64,000 bases of DNA from Leifsonia sp. TF02-11 (lineage in GTDB: Bacteria > Actinomycetota > Actinomycetes > Actinomycetales > Microbacteriaceae), in contig NZ_JAGEKP010000012.1 in NCBI RefSeq assembly GCF_017565305.1, positions 1 to 64,000 of the forward strand, given 5' to 3'. A model generated the notes under the pieces. The model made no database searches, had not been told where the DNA came from, and worked only from the letters and a program-made list of their open reading frames with translations. A program made the translations under genes and the position numbers. This document shows positions 61,771 through 64,000 of the stretch, piece by piece (positions within the stretch are counted from its first letter, which is position 1; each line of letters starts with the position of its first letter).

Positions 61771-61797
61771 AAAGATCGACGACAACACGTCGACTTT
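61771..61797. promoter_or_regulatory. Imperfect inverted repeat between ROK gene and isomerase gene
   Basis: AAAGATCGACG (61771-61781) and CGTCGACTTT (61788-61797) form an inverted repeat with one extra A, just upstream of the isomerase -35. It is a candidate operator for the ROK regulator. Confidence 0.5.
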
Positions 61798-61800
61798 TGA

Positions 61801-61829
61801 TTGACATTCGACAGAAGTGGGGATTGAAT
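61801..61829 (+). promoter_or_regulatory. Promoter of the isomerase operon
   Basis: A perfect -35 TTGACA (61801-61806) and TTGAAT (61824-61829) are separated by 17 bp, giving a leader of about 50 nt with GAGGAG before the GTG start. Confidence 0.65.
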
Positions 61830-61884
61830 GATCACGGGCGCCGCATCGCGTGTCTCATCCCCCATCTTTCGACCGAGGAGAACA

Positions 61885-62637
61885 GTGTCGAACTCAAACC
61901 TCTCCGTGCAGCTCTACACGGTCCGTGAGCTCCTGACCGAGGACACGGTCGGGACCCTCCGCCGGATCGCCGAGATCGGATTCACCCAGGTCGAGCCGTT
62001 CGGCCTCCTCGACTTCGCCGACGGCCTCCGTCAGGGCCTCGCCGAGACCGGCCTGACCGCGCCGACGACCCACCAGGGCTTCATCGGCCGCGACGACGAG
62101 GCCCTCGACACGGTGTTCGCCACCGCAGCCGAGCTCGGCATCCAGACCGTCATCGACCCCTATGTCCCCGTCGAGCGCTGGCAGACCGCCGCCGACGTCG
62201 AGGAGATCGCCGCGCAGCTCAACGCCGCCGCCACGGTCGCCGCGAAGCACGGCGTCCGCGTGGGCTACCACAACCACGCCCACGAGGTCGAGAGCACCAT
62301 CGAGGGTGTCACCGCGCTCGAGTACTTCGCCGGCAAGCTCGACCCGGAGGTCGTGCTCGAGGTCGATACCTACTGGGTGGTCGTCGGCGGCCACAACCCC
62401 GTCGACCTGCTCCCGAAGCTCGGCGACCGCGTCGTCGCCCTCCACGTCAAGGACGGCGCCGGCACGACGGAGACCAAGGACCAGGTCGCGGTCGGCCAGG
62501 GCGCGCTGCCCATCGCCGAGATCATCGCGGCGGCCCCGAACGCCCTCCGCGTGATCGAGCTCGACGACTCCCGCGGCGACCGCTTCCAGGCCGTCGCCGA
62601 CAGCTATGCCTTCCTCACCGCCGAGGCCTTCGCGTGA
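61885..62637 (+). CDS. Sugar phosphate isomerase/epimerase (xylose isomerase-like TIM barrel)
   Basis: This 250-residue protein of the AP endonuclease 2/xylose isomerase-like TIM-barrel family has SVQLYTVRELL at the start, VRVGYHNHAHEVE, VVLEVDTYWVVVGGHNPVDLL, VVALHVKDGAG and LRVIELDDSRGDRFQAVADSYAFL. Metal ligands (Glu, Asp, His) sit in these strands. Relatives act on inositol, keto-sugars or sugar acids. GAGGAG four bases before a GTG fixes the start. Its stop overlaps the next Gfo/Idh start, so they probably catalyse consecutive steps. Confidence 0.9.
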   Translation: MSNSNLSVQLYTVRELLTEDTVGTLRRIAEIGFTQVEPFGLLDFADGLRQGLAETGLTAPTTHQGFIGRDDEALDTVFATAAELGIQTVIDPYVPVERWQTAADVEEIAAQLNAAATVAAKHGVRVGYHNHAHEVESTIEGVTALEYFAGKLDPEVVLEVDTYWVVVGGHNPVDLLPKLGDRVVALHVKDGAGTTETKDQVAVGQGALPIAEIIAAAPNALRVIELDDSRGDRFQAVADSYAFLTAEAFA

Positions 62638-63731
62638 CCGGCGGAAAGGTCGGCGTCGGTCTCATCGGAGCCGGCGTCATCAGCAACCAGTACCTCGAGA
62701 ACCTCACCGCGTTCCCCGACCTCGATGTGCGCTTCGTCGCCGACATCGACCTGGAGCGCGCGAAGGCCCAGGCCGACAAGTACGGCGTCCCCGCCTCCGG
62801 CACCGTGGAGGAGCTGCTCGCCGACGACGCGATCGAGATCGTCGTCAACCTCACCATCCCCAAGGTGCACGTGGAGGTCGCTTTGCAGGCGCTCGCCGCG
62901 GGCAAGCACGTGTGGAGCGAGAAGCCCTTCGCGCTCGACCGCGCCAGCGGCGTGCAGCTGCTGGAGGCCGCCCACGAGAAGGGCCTGCGGGTCGCCACGG
63001 CGCCCGACACCTTCCTCGGCGCCGGCATCCAGTCGGCCAGGCGCCTGGTCGAGAGCGGCGCCATCGGCGCCCCGCTCACCGCGCTCACCCTGCTGCAGAG
63101 CCCCGGCCCCGAGTCGTGGCACCCGAACCCGGACTTCCTGTTCCAGGAGGGCGCCGGCCCGCTGTTCGACATCGGCCCGTACTACCTCACCGCCCTGGTG
63201 CAGCTGTTCGGACCGGTCAAGCGTGTGAGTGCCGTGGCCTCCAAAGCGAAGGAGTCGCGTGTGATCGGTTCCGGCCCCCGCGCCGGGGAGTCGTTCGCGG
63301 TGACGGTGCCCACGCACGTCAGCGCGCTCTACGAGTTCGAGAGCGGCCAGACCGCGCAGTCGATCTTCAGCTTCGACTCCAAGCTCGGCCGCACCCAGTT
63401 CGAGGTCGCCGGCCTCGAGGCGACGCTCGTCGTGCCCGACCCCAACACCTTCGAGGGCGACCTCCTGGTGCACGGAGCCGAGGGCGTCGAGACGCTGCCG
63501 TCGACCGGCACGACCAGCACCCGGGGTATCGGCGTCGTCGAGCTGGCCCGCGCCATCCGCGCCGGCGTGCCGGAGCGCGCGTCGGGCGAGCAGGCGTTCC
63601 ACGTTCTCGACGTGATGGTGGCGACGATCGAGGCCGGTGAGTCCGGCGTCCCCGTCGAGGTGACGAGCACGCTCCAGGTCGCTCCCGCCCTCCCCGAGGA
63701 CTGGGACCCGCGCGCCTCGACGCTGGCCTGA
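62634..63731 (+). CDS. Gfo/Idh/MocA family oxidoreductase
   Basis: This 365-residue dehydrogenase has VGLIGAGVISNQYLENLTAFPDLDVRFVADID, NLTIPKVHVEVALQALAAGKHVWSEKPFALDRASG (EKP motif) and GAGPLFDIGPYYLTALVQLFG. The C-terminal domain is complete. GTG overlaps the isomerase stop, indicating co-translation. Together they suggest oxidation and isomerisation of a sugar or cyclitol; the exact substrate is not visible. Confidence 0.9.
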   Translation: MTGGKVGVGLIGAGVISNQYLENLTAFPDLDVRFVADIDLERAKAQADKYGVPASGTVEELLADDAIEIVVNLTIPKVHVEVALQALAAGKHVWSEKPFALDRASGVQLLEAAHEKGLRVATAPDTFLGAGIQSARRLVESGAIGAPLTALTLLQSPGPESWHPNPDFLFQEGAGPLFDIGPYYLTALVQLFGPVKRVSAVASKAKESRVIGSGPRAGESFAVTVPTHVSALYEFESGQTAQSIFSFDSKLGRTQFEVAGLEATLVVPDPNTFEGDLLVHGAEGVETLPSTGTTSTRGIGVVELARAIRAGVPERASGEQAFHVLDVMVATIEAGESGVPVEVTSTLQVAPALPEDWDPRASTLA

Positions 63732-63770
63732 CAGCCCGGCGCGTGACCCTGGGCGCCTGGCGCGGAGACG

Positions 63771-64000
63771 ATGACGGACGACGAACGGAGAAGTGTGAGC
63801 GGCAGTGAGTCGGGCGGATTGAGCCGACGGGACGAGAGCACGGCGGGATCGCGGCTGCGCGTCGCGATCGTCGGCGGCGGATTCATGGCGGAGGTGCACT
63901 CGCGTGCCGCGCGCGCCGCGCGCGCCGAGTTGGCGGGAATCGTCTCGTCGACGCCCGAGCGCTCGGCGGCCGCAGCAGAACGCCTCGGCATCGGCCGCGC
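63771..64000 (+). CDS. Gfo/Idh/MocA family oxidoreductase, 5' part only
   Basis: The window ends inside this gene. The visible about 76 residues have a hydrophilic N-terminus followed by RLRVAIVGGGFMAEVHSRAARAARAELAGIVSSTPERSAAAAERLGI, the nucleotide-binding start of a Gfo/Idh/MocA dehydrogenase. ATG at 63771 and GTG at 63795 each have a nearby GGAG, so the start is uncertain. It lies about 40 bp after the previous dehydrogenase gene and is probably in the same operon. It would be the fourth such enzyme in 7 kb. Confidence 0.75.
   Translation, partial: MTDDERRSVSGSESGGLSRRDESTAGSRLRVAIVGGGFMAEVHSRAARAARAELAGIVSSTPERSAAAAERLGIGR

Overview
The window looks like chromosome of a high-GC actinobacterium, most probably a Leifsonia-like member of the Microbacteriaceae. 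That placement is inference: GC is very high throughout, the block tRNA-Trp, secE, nusG, rplK, rplA is in the usual actinobacterial order, and several small proteins (the frameshifted MGFLD protein, the DUF2200 protein, the three-helix-bundle protein) belong to families I associate with this group. Many genes show a TANNNT hexamer exactly 6 nt before the start codon and no Shine-Dalgarno, the signature of leaderless mRNAs.

Layout. 0-6.4 kb: a PucR-type regulator divergent from a gabT-gabD-universal stress operon, then a ZIP metal transporter behind a DtxR-like box. 6.4-14.9 kb: housekeeping and stress genes (PhzF, a Vgb-like beta-propeller, catalase with its Fur regulator, an HPrK-PqqD fusion, a Na+/H+ antiporter, a TetR regulator). 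15-18.7 kb: an MFS pump, then two gene-poor stretches full of palindromic repeats on either side of a lone GIY-YIG-like nuclease gene. 18.7-28.8 kb: a four-gene FtsX-type ABC exporter operon, a DUF4386/TetR divergent pair with two perfect operators, and a Ppx/GppA phosphatase. 28.9-35.9 kb: a secreted ZU5-like lipoprotein, a 27-codon peptide gene with its own operator, promoter and terminator, HadA/HadB-like dehydratase genes, murB, a frameshifted protein gene and a RecQ helicase with a phosphoribosyltransferase-like tail.

35.9-46.6 kb is an exopolysaccharide locus: glycosyltransferase, polymerase/ligase, Wzc-like tyrosine kinase, low-molecular-weight tyrosine phosphatase, LCP transferase and initiating sugar-phosphate transferase. 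It also carries an HPrK-like, a PqqD-like and a nucleotidyltransferase gene. 46.6-50.2 kb: a PspC protein and a PspC-type two-component system. 50.3-53.1 kb: tRNA-Trp, secE, nusG, rplK, rplA. 53.2-57.4 kb: secreted S53 peptidase, GNAT, DUF998 and a YqaJ-type nuclease. 57.4-64 kb: a sugar or polyol oxidation region with four Gfo/Idh/MocA oxidoreductases, ThuA, a ROK regulator and a TIM-barrel isomerase; the last gene runs off the window.

Most promising for novelty are the regulated 27-residue peptide gene at 30.33 kb, the three families of palindromic repeats around the GIY-YIG-like gene, and the HPrK/PqqD genes present both in the exopolysaccharide locus and as an orphan fusion at 11.4 kb. 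No link between these has been shown.
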